A stretch of 64,000 nucleotides of DNA from Nonlabens ulvanivorans (GCF_000732625.1 NZ_JPJI01000032.1:1307180-1371179); one strand, 5' to 3'. Positions 1-11,833 are shown, numbered from the stretch's first letter. Translations and numbers: made by a program. Notes: generated by a model from the sequence alone, not told the origin.

Positions 1-48
1 CGCTCTTAAGAACTGCTAGACATTTTGTCGTTCAGATATCAAACCTGA

Positions 49-1326
49 TTAAACCTTGTATAACGGGAAATCTGAAATTAATTGATTTACTAAGCGCTTA
101 CATTCTTTTATATAATTTTCATCTTCAGAATTAGATATAACATTATCGATAAGTTTTACTATACTGGACATGTCTGATTCTAATAATCCTCTAGTAGTAA
201 TTGCTGCGGTACCTATTCTAATTCCACTTGTAACAAATGGTGATTGGTCATCAAATGGGACCATATTTTTATTAACCGTGATATCAGCCTTGCCTAATGC
301 CTCTTCTGCTTGTTTCCCTGTGATATTCTTATTTCTCAAATCAATCAACATCATGTGATTGTCCGTACCTCCAGAGATTATATTGTATTCTCTCTTAACA
401 AATTCTTCAGCCATGACTTTTGCATTCTTTTTTACTTGCACTATATATTTTAAGAAGTCTTCGGATAAAGCCTCTTTAAAAGCAACAGCTTTGGCTGCTA
501 TAATATGCTCTAAAGGGCCTCCTTGATTACCAGGAAATACCCCACTATTTAATAATGAAGACATTTTTTTAAGATTACCATTTTTTAGTTTTTCACCAAA
601 TGGGTTTTCAAAATCTTTTCCCATAATAATAATACCACCTCTTGGACCTCTTAAAGTTTTATGCGTTGTACTGGTACAAATATGTGCATACGCAACGGCA
701 TCTTGTAATATGCCTTTTGCTATTAGTCCAGCAGGATGCGCTATATCGGCTAAAAGTATGGCATTTACACTATCTGCTATCTCACGAAATCTTTCATAAT
801 CTATTTCTCTACTATAAGCAGATGCACCAGCTATTATTAACTTTGGCCTTTCCTTTTCTGCAATAGATTGAATTTTGTCATAATTCAATAAACCAGTTTC
901 TTTTTCAACTCCATAAAAAGAAGTCTCATAAAGCTTACCTGAAAAATTCACTGGTGACCCATGAGTTAAATGACCACCATGTGACAAATCAAATCCTAAT
1001 ATTTTTTCGCCGGGCTTTAAGCAAGCATGAAATACTGCAGTATTAGCTTGGCTTCCAGAATGTGGTTGAACATTTACGTATTCTGCATTAAAAAGTTCCT
1101 TTGCGCGTTCAATGGCAATTGTCTCGATTTCATCAACAACTTCACATCCACCATAATATCTTTTACCTGGATAACCTTCTGCATACTTATTGGTTAGAAT
1201 AGAGCCTGCCGCAGCAAGGACATCAGTACTTACATAATTTTCACTTGCAATTAATTCCAATCCAGTTTTTTGTCTTTCTTGTTCTTCCTGAATTAAATCA
1301 AAAATCTCTTTATCGTTGTAGCTCAT
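49..1326 (-). CDS. glyA: Serine hydroxymethyltransferase
   Basis: This PLP enzyme interconverts serine plus tetrahydrofolate and glycine plus 5,10-methylene-tetrahydrofolate, the main source of cytosolic one-carbon units. The 425-residue length is normal for the bacterial enzyme. Visible landmarks are the substrate and cofactor segment QPHSGSQAN at about residues 87-95 and the [13 protein letters not shown] block, where Lys223 should form the Schiff base with PLP. The ATG start at 1326 is preceded by a minus-strand TAnnTTTG box about 25 bases upstream. It is transcribed away from fahA. The stop lies 48 bases from the window edge, and those bases hold nothing I recognise. Confidence 0.97.
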   Translation of the reverse strand: MSYNDKEIFDLIQEEQERQKTGLELIASENYVSTDVLAAAGSILTNKYAEGYPGKRYYGGCEVVDEIETIAIERAKELFNAEYVNVQPHSGSQANTAVFHACLKPGEKILGFDLSHGGHLTHGSPVNFSGKLYETSFYGVEKETGLLNYDKIQSIAEKERPKLIIAGASAYSREIDYERFREIADSVNAILLADIAHPAGLIAKGILQDAVAYAHICTSTTHKTLRGPRGGIIIMGKDFENPFGEKLKNGNLKKMSSLLNSGVFPGNQGGPLEHIIAAKAVAFKEALSEDFLKYIVQVKKNAKVMAEEFVKREYNIISGGTDNHMMLIDLRNKNITGKQAEEALGKADITVNKNMVPFDDQSPFVTSGIRIGTAAITTRGLLESDMSSIVKLIDNVISNSEDENYIKECKRLVNQLISDFPLYKV

Positions 1327-1349
1327 AATTTATATCGTTAAGATTAAAA

Positions 1350-1357
1350 CAAAAATA
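1350..1357 (-). promoter_or_regulatory. glyA -7 promoter box
   Basis: The minus strand reads TATTTTTG, matching the Bacteroidota TAnnTTTG box. A TTTG that could act as the -33 element lies 15 bases upstream, inside the palindrome TTTGCAAA at 1369-1376. The predicted leader is about 20 bases. Confidence 0.55.
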
Positions 1358-1368
1358 ATTCATTGCTC

Positions 1369-1398
1369 TTTGCAAACGTTACGAATATGATATATTTG
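1369..1398 (+). promoter_or_regulatory. fahA promoter, -33 and -7 boxes
   Basis: TTTG at 1369-1372, an 18-base spacer, then TATATTTG at 1391-1398. This is a near-ideal Bacteroidota housekeeping promoter (TTTG, N17-23, TAnnTTTG), giving a leader of about 30 bases before fahA. The -33 half belongs to TTTGCAAA, which reads the same on both strands and also faces glyA. Confidence 0.7.
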
Positions 1399-1431
1399 GA
1401 TAGTTTTTTTAACAGGATATAAAAATATAAT

Positions 1432-2724
1432 ATGCCACTTCAAACTAACGACCCAAATAGAAAATCATGGATAGGCTATAGCAGCGATTCTCATTTTCCA
1501 ATACAGAACATTCCATTTGGTGTGTTTTTAACGAGAGATAATGTAATAACTATAGGAACCCGTATTGGTGATTGGGCTATAGACTTAGGTGCGTTGCAGG
1601 AAATGGGTTATTTTGATGGTGTACCACTCACGGATGATATGTTTATGCAGGATACCTTGAATGACTTTATATCTGATGGTAAAAAAACTTGGAGACTTGT
1701 ACGTAATCGTATTGGAGATATTTTTGATTCTGAAAATCCGCTTCTTAGAGACAATAAAGAGCATAGAAATCGTATCATCTTTAACATGGATGAAGTAGAA
1801 ATGCAACTTCCTGTCTTAATCGGTGATTATACTGATTTTTACAGCAGTAAAGAGCATGCTACTAATGTAGGTACTATGTTTAGGGATCCTGATAATGCTT
1901 TACTACCTAACTGGTTACATATGCCTGTTGCTTATCATGGAAGATCAAGTACGATTATACCTTCTGGAATTCCTATCCATAGACCTCAAGGTCAAACGAT
2001 AACGGCAGGTAGTGAACAGCCTGTTTTTGGTCCTTCAAAATTAGTTGATTTTGAATTAGAAATGGCGTTCATCACTACTGATGCAAACAATATGGGACAA
2101 CCTATAAGCGTGGATGAGGCTGAGGATTATATCTTTGGAATGGTCGTTTTTAATGATTGGAGTGCAAGAGACATTCAGAAATGGGAATATGTACCTTTAG
2201 GTCCTTTCTTAGCAAAAAACTTTGCTAGTTCCATATCTCCATGGATTGTTACACTTGATGCCTTAGAACCGTTTAGAACAAGCGGTCCTGATATGGAAAA
2301 ACCTGTTTTAGATTATTTAAAATCTAGTAATGATAAAACATATGACATTCATTTAGAGGTTGATATCACCCCACAACAAGGTAAACCAACTACAATCTGT
2401 AAATCAAATTTCAAACATCTGTATTGGAATATGTCTCAGCAATTAGCTCACCATACTATAAATGGTTGTAGAGTAAATAGTGGAGATATGATGGGGAGTG
2501 GAACCATTTCTGGTCCTAAACCAGACTCTTATGGTTCTATGCTAGAACTGAGTTGGAGAGGTGAACGCCCTGTTCAACTAAATGATGGTACAGAGCGTAA
2601 ATTTATAAATGACTTTGATACCGTAACAATGAGAGGTTATTGTAAAAATGGTCCTGTTCGTATAGGTTTTGGTGAAGTTTCTAATCAATTGTTACCAGTA
2701 TACGAACCTAAATCTAAACATTAG
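1432..2724 (+). CDS. fahA: Fumarylacetoacetase
   Basis: It catalyses the last step of tyrosine and phenylalanine breakdown, hydrolysing fumarylacetoacetate to fumarate and acetoacetate in the cytosol. At 430 residues it has the full two-domain length of the family: an N-terminal SH3-like part to about residue 120, then the FAH catalytic fold. Recognisable segments are HATNVGTMFRDPDNALLPNW, followed by YHGRSSTI, and the strongly conserved WSARDIQKWEYVPLGPF, which carries active-site and metal-site residues. The ATG start follows a good promoter. The next gene's ATG directly abuts the stop codon, so the two are probably co-transcribed. No homogentisate dioxygenase gene is in view. Confidence 0.96.
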   Translation: MPLQTNDPNRKSWIGYSSDSHFPIQNIPFGVFLTRDNVITIGTRIGDWAIDLGALQEMGYFDGVPLTDDMFMQDTLNDFISDGKKTWRLVRNRIGDIFDSENPLLRDNKEHRNRIIFNMDEVEMQLPVLIGDYTDFYSSKEHATNVGTMFRDPDNALLPNWLHMPVAYHGRSSTIIPSGIPIHRPQGQTITAGSEQPVFGPSKLVDFELEMAFITTDANNMGQPISVDEAEDYIFGMVVFNDWSARDIQKWEYVPLGPFLAKNFASSISPWIVTLDALEPFRTSGPDMEKPVLDYLKSSNDKTYDIHLEVDITPQQGKPTTICKSNFKHLYWNMSQQLAHHTINGCRVNSGDMMGSGTISGPKPDSYGSMLELSWRGERPVQLNDGTERKFINDFDTVTMRGYCKNGPVRIGFGEVSNQLLPVYEPKSKH

Positions 2725-3912
2725 ATGAAAACCCTATACTCGGTACTTTTTGTATATACTATGTTAGCGAGTTGTAGCAGTGTTAAAAAAGCTGAAACAG
2801 CTATTAATACGGGTAATTTTGATCAGGCTATAGATATTGCAATTAGCAATTTAGCCAGTGATAAGAATGCAAAGCGTAAACAAGAGTACGTAGTTTTATT
2901 GGAAAACGCTTTCGCGAAAGCGGTTTCTGAAGATCAGATTGTACTCAACAGATTGCAATCTGATCCTAATCCTTCGGTACTGGAGTCGATTTATGAAACT
3001 CTACTAAATATGGAGTATCGGCAATCTAAGATAAGACCGCTACTACCACTAACAATCTATGAAACCGGTAAATCTGCAAGTTTCCCGATGGTTGACTATT
3101 CTAAAAAAGTTATTGCTGCAAGAACATCATTATCAGATCATTTATTAGACAACGCTAGAAAATCTTTGAATGTGGCAAATACCTTGCAAGCACGTACTAT
3201 TTATGATGATTTAATATATTTAAATAAAATAAACCCTAACTACAAAGACACGGCAGTATTACTGGATAAAGCCTTAGAAAAAGGAACTGATTACATCATG
3301 GTTTCACTAAAAAATGAAACACAATTAGTAATACCAGAACGTCTAGAGGAAGAGTTACTTAATTTTTCAACTTATGGATTAAATGATAAATGGACTGTTT
3401 ATCATAATCGACATAATGATAATATTTTTTATGATTACAGCTTAAATATTAATTTTAGAAACATTAATATTTCTCCAGAGCAAGTTTTACAAAAAGAACT
3501 TCAAAAAGAAAAACAAGTAATAGACGGCTTTGAATATGAATTAGATGAGCGCGGGAATGTAAAAAAGGATAGTCTAGGAGATGACATTAAAAAGGATAAA
3601 TACAAACTTGTAAAGGCTACTATATTTCAAAGTACGCAACAAAAAGAAGTGTCTATTGATGCAAATATTATCGTCACTAATAATTATAATAGACAACTAG
3701 TTGATCGTTTTCCTATAGGAAGTACTTTTATTTTTAATTACATATACGGCAGTGTTAATGGAGATAGACGAGCAGTTGATGAAGATTATTTACAAACTCT
3801 AAATGCGAGAGCTATACCATTCCCATCTAATGAACAGATGATCTATGATGCAGGTGAAGATCTAAAATTGCGCATTAAAGAGGTTCTTACAGGTCTAAGG
3901 TATAGAAACTAG
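2725..3912 (+). CDS. Putative lipoprotein with helical repeats
   Basis: I do not recognise a named family. The first 17 residues form a type II signal peptide ending in the lipobox L-A-S-C, so the mature protein is probably a lipid-anchored periplasmic or outer-membrane protein. The next 150 residues are helical and resemble degenerate tetratricopeptide-like repeats (stretches such as NTGNFDQAIDIAISNL). The C-terminal part is mixed alpha/beta. Total length is 395 residues. The ATG touches the fahA stop codon, implying translational coupling although no functional link is obvious. One copy of the 16-bp palindrome lies inside the gene and encodes AFAKA at about residues 62-66. Confidence 0.75.
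   Translation: MKTLYSVLFVYTMLASCSSVKKAETAINTGNFDQAIDIAISNLASDKNAKRKQEYVVLLENAFAKAVSEDQIVLNRLQSDPNPSVLESIYETLLNMEYRQSKIRPLLPLTIYETGKSASFPMVDYSKKVIAARTSLSDHLLDNARKSLNVANTLQARTIYDDLIYLNKINPNYKDTAVLLDKALEKGTDYIMVSLKNETQLVIPERLEEELLNFSTYGLNDKWTVYHNRHNDNIFYDYSLNINFRNINISPEQVLQKELQKEKQVIDGFEYELDERGNVKKDSLGDDIKKDKYKLVKATIFQSTQQKEVSIDANIIVTNNYNRQLVDRFPIGSTFIFNYIYGSVNGDRRAVDEDYLQTLNARAIPFPSNEQMIYDAGEDLKLRIKEVLTGLRYRN
2907..2922. repeat. 16-bp interspersed palindrome, copy 1
   Basis: Exact CGCTTTCGCGAAAGCG inside the lipoprotein gene, read as AFAKA. Confidence 0.9.
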
Positions 3913-3972
3913 TTTTATTAAAATTTCTATCAATACCATCTTGTTTTAAGAACTATTTCACATCTGTAGTTC

Positions 3973-3980
3973 TATATTTG
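3973..3980 (+). promoter_or_regulatory. bshC -7 promoter box
   Basis: TATATTTG ends five bases before the bshC ATG, so the transcript probably begins at or next to the start codon. No good -33 TTG is visible at the usual distance. Confidence 0.55.
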
Positions 3981-3985
3981 AACCT

Positions 3986-5590
3986 ATGACTCTAGAAAAA
4001 CTTACTTATCCAGATGCAAGGTATTTTTCCTCTTTGATGGAAGATTATCTGGTAGAAAAAGATAATTTAAAGAATTTATATCATAGGTTTCCTGCACTAG
4101 AAAATTTTCAAGATCAAATTGAGGAAAAGCAAATTGAGTTTAAACAGAAACCTAAAACCAGGAAAGTTCTGGTTGAGTCATTGTTAAATCAATATAGTAA
4201 GCTTGATAATGTACAAGAATCCTTAAGTAACATCTGTTTATTAAAGGAAGAAAATACATTTACAATAACAACAGGTCATCAACTTAATTTATTTACAGGA
4301 CCACTTTACTTTTTATATAAGATTATATCTGTAATTAACCTTTGTAAGCAATTAAAAGAGGCTTATCCATCCTATAACTTTATTCCAGTATATTGGATGG
4401 CTACTGAAGATCATGACTTTGAAGAAATTCAATATTTTAAATATCATGGTAAAAAGGTTGTCTGGAATAAAGAATCTAATGGTGGTGTAGGTAGGTTAAA
4501 TACAGATGGTTTAAAAGAGGTTTTAGATATTTTTAAAGGTCAGATAGGTACTAGTAAAAATGCTTTAGAAATTATTAAACTTTTCAAAACAGCTTATCTA
4601 GACCATGATAATCTTGCAAGTGCTACTCGTTTTCTTGCTCATCAATTATTTGGGAAAGATGGGCTAGTGATAGTTGATGGTGATGATCATGGGCTTAAAA
4701 GTTTAATGACACCGCATTTTAAAGAAGAATTGCTAGATCAAACTAGTTATCATAAAGTCACTAATACCATAGCAAATTGGCCGGAAGCTTATAAAGTACA
4801 AGTATCACCTCGAGAAATAAATTTATTTTATCTCAATGATAATTTAAGAGAACGTATTGTTTTTGAAAATAATCTATATAAAGTAGTTGATACTAAAATT
4901 GTTTTTTCTGAAAAAGAGATTTTAACCGAATTAGAACAATTCCCAGAACGGTTCTCTCCTAATGTGATTATGCGTCCTTTGTATCAAGAAGCTATCTTGC
5001 CTAATCTATGTTATATAGGTGGTGGTGGTGAAATGGCTTATTGGTTAGAGCTTAAGGAGTATTTTGATTCCCAAGAAATTACATTTCCTATTTTATTAAT
5101 GCGCAACTCTGCATTAATACTTGCTAATAAGGAATTTGAAAAAGTGCAAAAACTAGATTTAGAAATCAAAGATTTGTTTCTCAAAGATTTTCAACTTGAA
5201 GAGAGATTAACTCGACAATTGAGTGAAATTAAAATTGATTTCTCTACCCAGAAAAAACATTTAAAGAATCAATTTAAAGATTTATATACACTTGCTCAAA
5301 AAACTGAAAGCTCTTTTGAAAGAGCTGTTGCAGCCCAAGAACGCAAACAGATAAAAGGATTAGAAAATCTAGAAAAAAGACTTTTAAAAGCTCAAAAGCG
5401 TAAGCTTAAAGATTTTTTACAAAGAGCAACCATTCTACAACAAGAGTTATTTCCTAACGCTAGTCTACAAGAACGTCAGGAAAACTTCTCAAGTCTTTAT
5501 GTAGAATATGGGTCAAATTTGATTAAAATACTTAAAGAAAATCTTGATCCTTTAGATTTAAGATTTTCGGTCATAATACTTGATTCTTAA
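3986..5590 (+). CDS. bshC: Bacillithiol biosynthesis cysteine-adding enzyme BshC
   Basis: BshC adds cysteine to glucosaminyl-malate in the last step of making bacillithiol, the low-molecular-weight thiol of many Firmicutes and Bacteroidota. The 534-residue length is typical. The N-terminal Rossmann-like core carries the family signature TTGHQLNLFTGPLYFLYK at about residues 92-109, then PVYWMATEDHDF. A long charged coiled-coil region (about 385-480) precedes a short C-terminal tail, as in the known structure of the Bacillus enzyme. bshA and bshB are not in this window. The ATG is chosen because a -7 box lies immediately upstream. Confidence 0.95.
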   Translation: MTLEKLTYPDARYFSSLMEDYLVEKDNLKNLYHRFPALENFQDQIEEKQIEFKQKPKTRKVLVESLLNQYSKLDNVQESLSNICLLKEENTFTITTGHQLNLFTGPLYFLYKIISVINLCKQLKEAYPSYNFIPVYWMATEDHDFEEIQYFKYHGKKVVWNKESNGGVGRLNTDGLKEVLDIFKGQIGTSKNALEIIKLFKTAYLDHDNLASATRFLAHQLFGKDGLVIVDGDDHGLKSLMTPHFKEELLDQTSYHKVTNTIANWPEAYKVQVSPREINLFYLNDNLRERIVFENNLYKVVDTKIVFSEKEILTELEQFPERFSPNVIMRPLYQEAILPNLCYIGGGGEMAYWLELKEYFDSQEITFPILLMRNSALILANKEFEKVQKLDLEIKDLFLKDFQLEERLTRQLSEIKIDFSTQKKHLKNQFKDLYTLAQKTESSFERAVAAQERKQIKGLENLEKRLLKAQKRKLKDFLQRATILQQELFPNASLQERQENFSSLYVEYGSNLIKILKENLDPLDLRFSVIILDS

Positions 5591-5651
5591 ATATCTTTAA
5601 AACACGTTAACAAAAGTCTCATTTACAGATTTACTTTCACTCATAAAAAAG

Positions 5652-5659
5652 TAAATTTG
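5652..5659 (+). promoter_or_regulatory. guaA -7 promoter box
   Basis: TAAATTTG ends three bases before the preferred guaA ATG at 5663, which suggests a leaderless transcript. The TTG within this box also opens the reading frame two codons earlier, but it is more likely promoter than start codon. Confidence 0.6.
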
Positions 5660-5662
5660 CGC

Positions 5663-7198
5663 ATGCAACATGATAAGGTTTTAATATTAGATTTTGGATC
5701 GCAGTACACACAACTTATTGCGCGCAGAGTTCGAGAGTTGAACATCTATTCCGAAATACATCCATTTAATAAAGTTCCATCTAATCTTGATGATTATAAA
5801 GCAATCATACTATCGGGGAGCCCTATGTCTGTGCGTTCAGAAAACGCATTTCATATAGAGCTAGATGAAGTAAGAGGTAAAAAACCCTTACTAGGTGTTT
5901 GTTACGGTGCTCAATATCTCGCACATTTTCATGGAGGTGAAGTAGGTGCATCTAGTACCAGAGAATATGGTCGTGCAAACCTGTCTTATATAAAAACAGG
6001 TGAGGCCTTTTTAGAAGGGATTTCTACTGGTAGTCAGGTGTGGATGAGTCATAGTGATACCATTAAAAAGTTACCGACTAACGGTGAATTGCTAGCTAGT
6101 ACACATGATGTTGAAAATGCTGCTTATAAAATTAATGGAGAAGATACTTATGCAATCCAGTTCCATCCAGAGGTTTATCACTCGACAGATGGAAAGCAAT
6201 TACTCGAAAACTTTTTGATTAAAATAGCAAATGTTAATCCAGACTGGACACCTAATGCATTTGTAGATGAAACGGTAGAGGCATTGCAGGCAAAGATAGG
6301 AAACGATAAAGTCGTCTTAGGATTAAGCGGTGGAGTCGATTCATCAGTCGCGGCAATGTTATTACATAAAGCTATAGGAGAGAACCTCTATTGTATTTTT
6401 GTTAATAATGGATTATTGCGCAAGGACGAGTATACACAAGTCCTTAAGCAATATGAAGGTATGGGCTTGAACGTTAAAGGTGTTGATGCTTCGGCACGAT
6501 TTATGGATGCTCTTGCTGGGTTAGATGATCCAGAATTGAAACGTAAGGCAATAGGTCGTGTTTTTATTGAAGTTTTTGATGATGAAGCAAAGGAAGTTCA
6601 AAATGTAACCTGGTTAGCTCAAGGTACTATTTATCCAGATGTGATAGAAAGTGTTAGTGCAACAGGTGGACCTAGTGCGACTATTAAATCACATCATAAT
6701 GTAGGTGGATTACCAGATTTCATGAAATTGAAGATTGTTGAACCACTTAGAGCATTATTTAAAGATGAAGTAAGAAGAGTAGGAGCGTCGATGGGTATGG
6801 CTGCAGACCTTTTAGGTAGACATCCATTTCCGGGTCCTGGATTAGCGATTAGAATTTTAGGAGATATCACTCCAGAAAAAGTCGCTATATTACAAGAAGT
6901 TGACGCCGTATTTATCAATAATCTTAAAAAATGGGATTTATATGATAAAGTATGGCAAGCAGGCGCCATTTTACTGCCGGTAAATAGTGTAGGTGTTATG
7001 GGAGATGAACGTACCTATGAAAAATGCGTTGCATTAAGAGCTGTAGAAAGTACAGATGGTATGACCGCAGATTGGGTAAATTTACCATATGAATTTTTAC
7101 AGGCGACCAGCAATGAAATAATAAATAAAGTAAAAGGCGTTAATAGAGTGGTATATGATATCAGTTCAAAGCCGCCAGCAACTATAGAATGGGAATAA
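5663..7198 (+). CDS. guaA: GMP synthase (glutamine-hydrolysing)
   Basis: It converts XMP to GMP using ATP and glutamine. The 511 residues comprise a class I glutamine amidotransferase domain with the nucleophile motif GVCYGAQ at about residues 76-82 and HPEVYHS at about 170-176. The ATP pyrophosphatase domain follows, with the P-loop SGGVDSSV at about 224-231, then the dimerisation domain ending in PPATIEWE. The frame is open from a TTG at 5657, but the ATG at 5663 gives the usual N-terminus and the TTG sits in a promoter box. The next gene starts six bases after the stop, so guaA probably heads a four-gene run. Confidence 0.97.
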   Translation: MQHDKVLILDFGSQYTQLIARRVRELNIYSEIHPFNKVPSNLDDYKAIILSGSPMSVRSENAFHIELDEVRGKKPLLGVCYGAQYLAHFHGGEVGASSTREYGRANLSYIKTGEAFLEGISTGSQVWMSHSDTIKKLPTNGELLASTHDVENAAYKINGEDTYAIQFHPEVYHSTDGKQLLENFLIKIANVNPDWTPNAFVDETVEALQAKIGNDKVVLGLSGGVDSSVAAMLLHKAIGENLYCIFVNNGLLRKDEYTQVLKQYEGMGLNVKGVDASARFMDALAGLDDPELKRKAIGRVFIEVFDDEAKEVQNVTWLAQGTIYPDVIESVSATGGPSATIKSHHNVGGLPDFMKLKIVEPLRALFKDEVRRVGASMGMAADLLGRHPFPGPGLAIRILGDITPEKVAILQEVDAVFINNLKKWDLYDKVWQAGAILLPVNSVGVMGDERTYEKCVALRAVESTDGMTADWVNLPYEFLQATSNEIINKVKGVNRVVYDISSKPPATIEWE

Positions 7199-7204
7199 AA
7201 TAAT

Positions 7205-9130
7205 ATGAAAAATATAATCTTAGTAGTCTTTGTTTTTTTCGCTTTCGCGAAAGCGAATGCAACAGTCCTTCAGAACTACAAACAGCATGTCGTTCAAAAA
7301 GGAGAGACCGTTTTTAGTATCGTAGGTAAATACCGAATTAATGCTACAGAATTAACCCAACTTAATCCTGATATTAAATCTGGTTTAAAAGAAGGTTCTA
7401 TACTATTAATTCCTGCTAGCTCAAATGTGCTGACTCAACGTAAAATTGTTGAATATAAGAAGCATAAAGTTCGTCGCAGAGAAACGTTATATGGTATTGC
7501 AAAAAAATATGATGTCACAGAACTAGATATTAAAGAGGCCAATAAAGAATTGTATTCTAAAGGACTTAGAAAAGGTGACCGTATACAAATACCAGTTTTT
7601 GAAGAAGTAGAAATACCTGTACCTGTTACTACACCTGTTGATGAAGTAACTACAGATGCACCTTTAGAAGACGGTAAATATCGTGTGATGCCTAAGGATA
7701 CTAAATTTGGTATAGCTACTAAATATGGTATAAAGGTTCCGGCTTTAGAAAGTCTTAATCCAGAAATAAAAGATCTTCATCCTGGAATGGTTATTAATGT
7801 TCCTGTTATAAAAACAGTAGTTAATGATGGTTCAGTTTTAAATGAAGGAAATGCAGTTATAAATAAATTTGTGAATTATGAAGTGCCTGCAAAAATGACC
7901 ATGTACTCTTTAGAAAATTTAACAGGTATAACTGAAGATTCACTAATAGCACTTAATCCACATATTAAAGATGGTTTAAAGCTGGGTATGAATATTAGAA
8001 TCCCGAATTCTGAAATAGGGCATATCAATGTTATGGATTCCAAAATTACTGGATTTTCAAACCTTTTGGATAGTATATCTAATTATAATCCGCAGCGATT
8101 TGCTGTGATGTTACCATTATCACTTAATAAACTAGGAGAGGAAACATCTGATGATGCGTTATTGCGCAAGGAGTCTGCAACTCGTATTGCTTTAGATTTT
8201 TATAGTGGTATGACCATTGCCAGAGACTCCGCACAGTCACTAGGCCTTATGGTGACGTATGATGTTTTTGATACCCAAAAAAGTACTAGTAAGGTGAATT
8301 CTATTATAAATTCTCATGACTTTAATAGTTATGCAGCTGTTGTAGGACCTCTATTAGCTAAAAATGTGGTAGAGGCCGCTAAAGAATTGAAAAGTGATGG
8401 TATACCTGTCATATCACCATTGACTAACACTGACGTACGTCTTTATAAAAATCTTTTCCAAGCTAGACCAGATCAGGCTCTTTTAAAACAAAAGCTCATG
8501 GATTATCTAGTAGCAAACTCTGAAGGGAAGAACATTATCTTAGTAACGGATTCTAAAAAACCAGAATTGAAGAACGAGTATCTAGCGCTTTTTCCAAATG
8601 CGAAAGAATTGAAGCCTAATAAAGATAATTACATCTATAAACAGACTTATATCAATGCTTTAGATTCTGACAAAGATAACTGGGTAATACTTGCGGTAGA
8701 TAATGAAGGTTTTATAACAGATGCGATATCACATTATTCTGCAAAGGCAAAATCGCATAATGTAACCATGTTTGGTTATGAAAATTATGATGAACTAGAA
8801 CTACCTCATATGAGATTAGGTTCATTAAAGTATACATATCCTAGTATTAATAGAGACTCTGGAAGTGAGAATGGATTTTCAAAAAAGTATTATCGCAAAT
8901 ATCAAATAACTCCTAATGCTTATGCTACGAGAGGCTTTGACGTAGCAATGGATATTATCTTAAGAAATGCGAGTGCCGGTAATCTATATGATAGCGCAAT
9001 GAATAATGGAAGTACTTCTCAAGTAGAGAATAAATTCAACTATTCAAAAAAATTCATGGCAGGTTATTATAACGAATCGGTTTATCTATTGCAATATCAA
9101 GAAGATTTAACCATTAAAGAATTGGATTAA
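7205..9130 (+). CDS. LysM-repeat protein with a periplasmic-binding-like domain
   Basis: This secreted, peptidoglycan-binding protein of unknown ligand has a cleavable signal peptide ending near AKANA (residue 20). Four LysM repeats follow, at about 27-72, 83-130, 157-200 and 222-270. The first two are canonical (QKGETVFSIVGKY, RRRETLYGIAKKY) and the last two diverged. From about residue 295 to the end is a type I periplasmic-binding fold like that of branched-chain amino-acid receptors and LpoA. The pairing suggests a periplasmic sensor or cell-wall synthesis helper tethered to peptidoglycan. It sits six bases after guaA and overlaps the OsmC start by one base. A palindrome copy lies within the signal peptide and encodes its AFAKA stretch. 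Confidence 0.85.
   Translation: MKNIILVVFVFFAFAKANATVLQNYKQHVVQKGETVFSIVGKYRINATELTQLNPDIKSGLKEGSILLIPASSNVLTQRKIVEYKKHKVRRRETLYGIAKKYDVTELDIKEANKELYSKGLRKGDRIQIPVFEEVEIPVPVTTPVDEVTTDAPLEDGKYRVMPKDTKFGIATKYGIKVPALESLNPEIKDLHPGMVINVPVIKTVVNDGSVLNEGNAVINKFVNYEVPAKMTMYSLENLTGITEDSLIALNPHIKDGLKLGMNIRIPNSEIGHINVMDSKITGFSNLLDSISNYNPQRFAVMLPLSLNKLGEETSDDALLRKESATRIALDFYSGMTIARDSAQSLGLMVTYDVFDTQKSTSKVNSIINSHDFNSYAAVVGPLLAKNVVEAAKELKSDGIPVISPLTNTDVRLYKNLFQARPDQALLKQKLMDYLVANSEGKNIILVTDSKKPELKNEYLALFPNAKELKPNKDNYIYKQTYINALDSDKDNWVILAVDNEGFITDAISHYSAKAKSHNVTMFGYENYDELELPHMRLGSLKYTYPSINRDSGSENGFSKKYYRKYQITPNAYATRGFDVAMDIILRNASAGNLYDSAMNNGSTSQVENKFNYSKKFMAGYYNESVYLLQYQEDLTIKELD
7240..7255. repeat. 16-bp interspersed palindrome, copy 2
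   Basis: Exact copy within the signal-peptide coding region of the LysM protein, read as AFAKA just before the predicted cleavage site. Confidence 0.9.
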
Positions 9131-9531
9131 TGACATCAACGGTAACTTATTTAGGAGATTTAAGATGTGAGAGTAAGCACTTAAAAAGTGATGATACTTT
9201 CACGACAGATGCGCCTACGGATAACAATGGTAAAGGAGAAGCGTTTTCACCTACAGATACTGTGGCCACTGGTCTTGCTAGCTGTATGATTACCATGATG
9301 GGTATCAAGGCTAGAGATTTAGAATTAGACTTAAAAGGAAGTGTTGCTCAGGTTACTAAAACTATGGCAGCAAATCCACGTCGCATATCTCAAATAGATG
9401 TTATTTTAGATATGAAGGGTAATTGTGATAAGCGTGCGCAGCTTATTTTAGAACGTATAGCAAATACCTGTCCTGTTCATCAAAGTCTTCATCCAGATAT
9501 TGTTAAGAATATAACTTTTAACTGGTCTTAA
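9130..9531 (+). CDS. OsmC family peroxiredoxin-like protein
   Basis: OsmC and Ohr proteins reduce organic hydroperoxides with a pair of cysteines. This 133-residue protein has the right length and both landmarks: a cysteine in the helix segment GLASCMITMM (about residue 57) and a second in NTCPVHQSL (about residue 117). It lacks a signal peptide, so it should be cytosolic. The ATG overlaps the preceding stop (TAATG), indicating translational coupling. Its substrate cannot be read from sequence, and it is closer to the generic OsmC/YhfA type than to Ohr. Confidence 0.9.
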   Translation: MTSTVTYLGDLRCESKHLKSDDTFTTDAPTDNNGKGEAFSPTDTVATGLASCMITMMGIKARDLELDLKGSVAQVTKTMAANPRRISQIDVILDMKGNCDKRAQLILERIANTCPVHQSLHPDIVKNITFNWS

Positions 9532-9534
9532 ACA

Positions 9535-10059
9535 ATGCGCTGGTCACTTCTTCTTATATCCGTTTTATGGACTACTTTGTTAGTACCAGATAAGAAGTTT
9601 ACATTTCAAGAAAAACCAGTTTTAACTTGGGATGATTTTATGGGGACTCCACCGGTAGATGCACATCATGCGGCAAGTGTTAATTCTGGAATAGCTTATG
9701 GATATTCGGCAAAAAGAACTCGTGATCAAGTAACCATTGAATTTGATGTGCGCAGTGAATTTTATCCACAGCTTAGTTGGAAAAAAGATTTGCTGGAAGA
9801 CGATGCACAATTATTGAGACACGAGCAATTACATTGGAACATATCAGAGTTGCATGCTCGGATACTTAAAAGAGCTTTTGATAACTACAATCCCACTCAA
9901 AATTATAAAGTAGAGATCTTAGGTATTTTTAAAAGAGTAGAGTCTAACAGGCAAACCATGCAAGCACGTTATGATAAAGAAACCAATCATGGTCTGATTT
10001 TATCGAAGCAAAGAGAATGGGAAACCTACATCTCTCAAGAGTTTTTTAAAACTAGTTAA
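9535..10059 (+). CDS. Secreted DUF922-like putative zinc metallopeptidase
   Basis: This 174-residue protein has a short hydrophobic N-terminus that is probably a signal peptide or membrane anchor. The motif HEQLH at residues 96-100, followed by W and a conserved helix, is a zincin-type HExxH site. The sequence LTWDDFMG near residue 30 and the overall layout resemble the DUF922 family of predicted secreted zinc proteases. No activity is established for it, and family assignment is from memory. It starts three bases after the OsmC gene and closes the guaA run. The 166 bases after it lead into the pyrG promoter and hold no other gene. Confidence 0.7.
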   Translation: MRWSLLLISVLWTTLLVPDKKFTFQEKPVLTWDDFMGTPPVDAHHAASVNSGIAYGYSAKRTRDQVTIEFDVRSEFYPQLSWKKDLLEDDAQLLRHEQLHWNISELHARILKRAFDNYNPTQNYKVEILGIFKRVESNRQTMQARYDKETNHGLILSKQREWETYISQEFFKTS

Positions 10060-10186
10060 GCATTGTTATTTTACGATATTCCATTAAATCTTTTAACTAT
10101 CGTTACACAATAAATATTCTGTGTATATCTATTTAAAAGTCTTAAAATACTCACCTTTTTCCTTTCTATAATTCTACATAAAATGA

Positions 10187-11833
<1,647 letters not shown>

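Noticed and set aside
5657-5662. TTG start for guaA two codons upstream
   Set aside because: The TTG is the end of a TAnnTTTG promoter box and the ATG gives the family's usual N-terminus.
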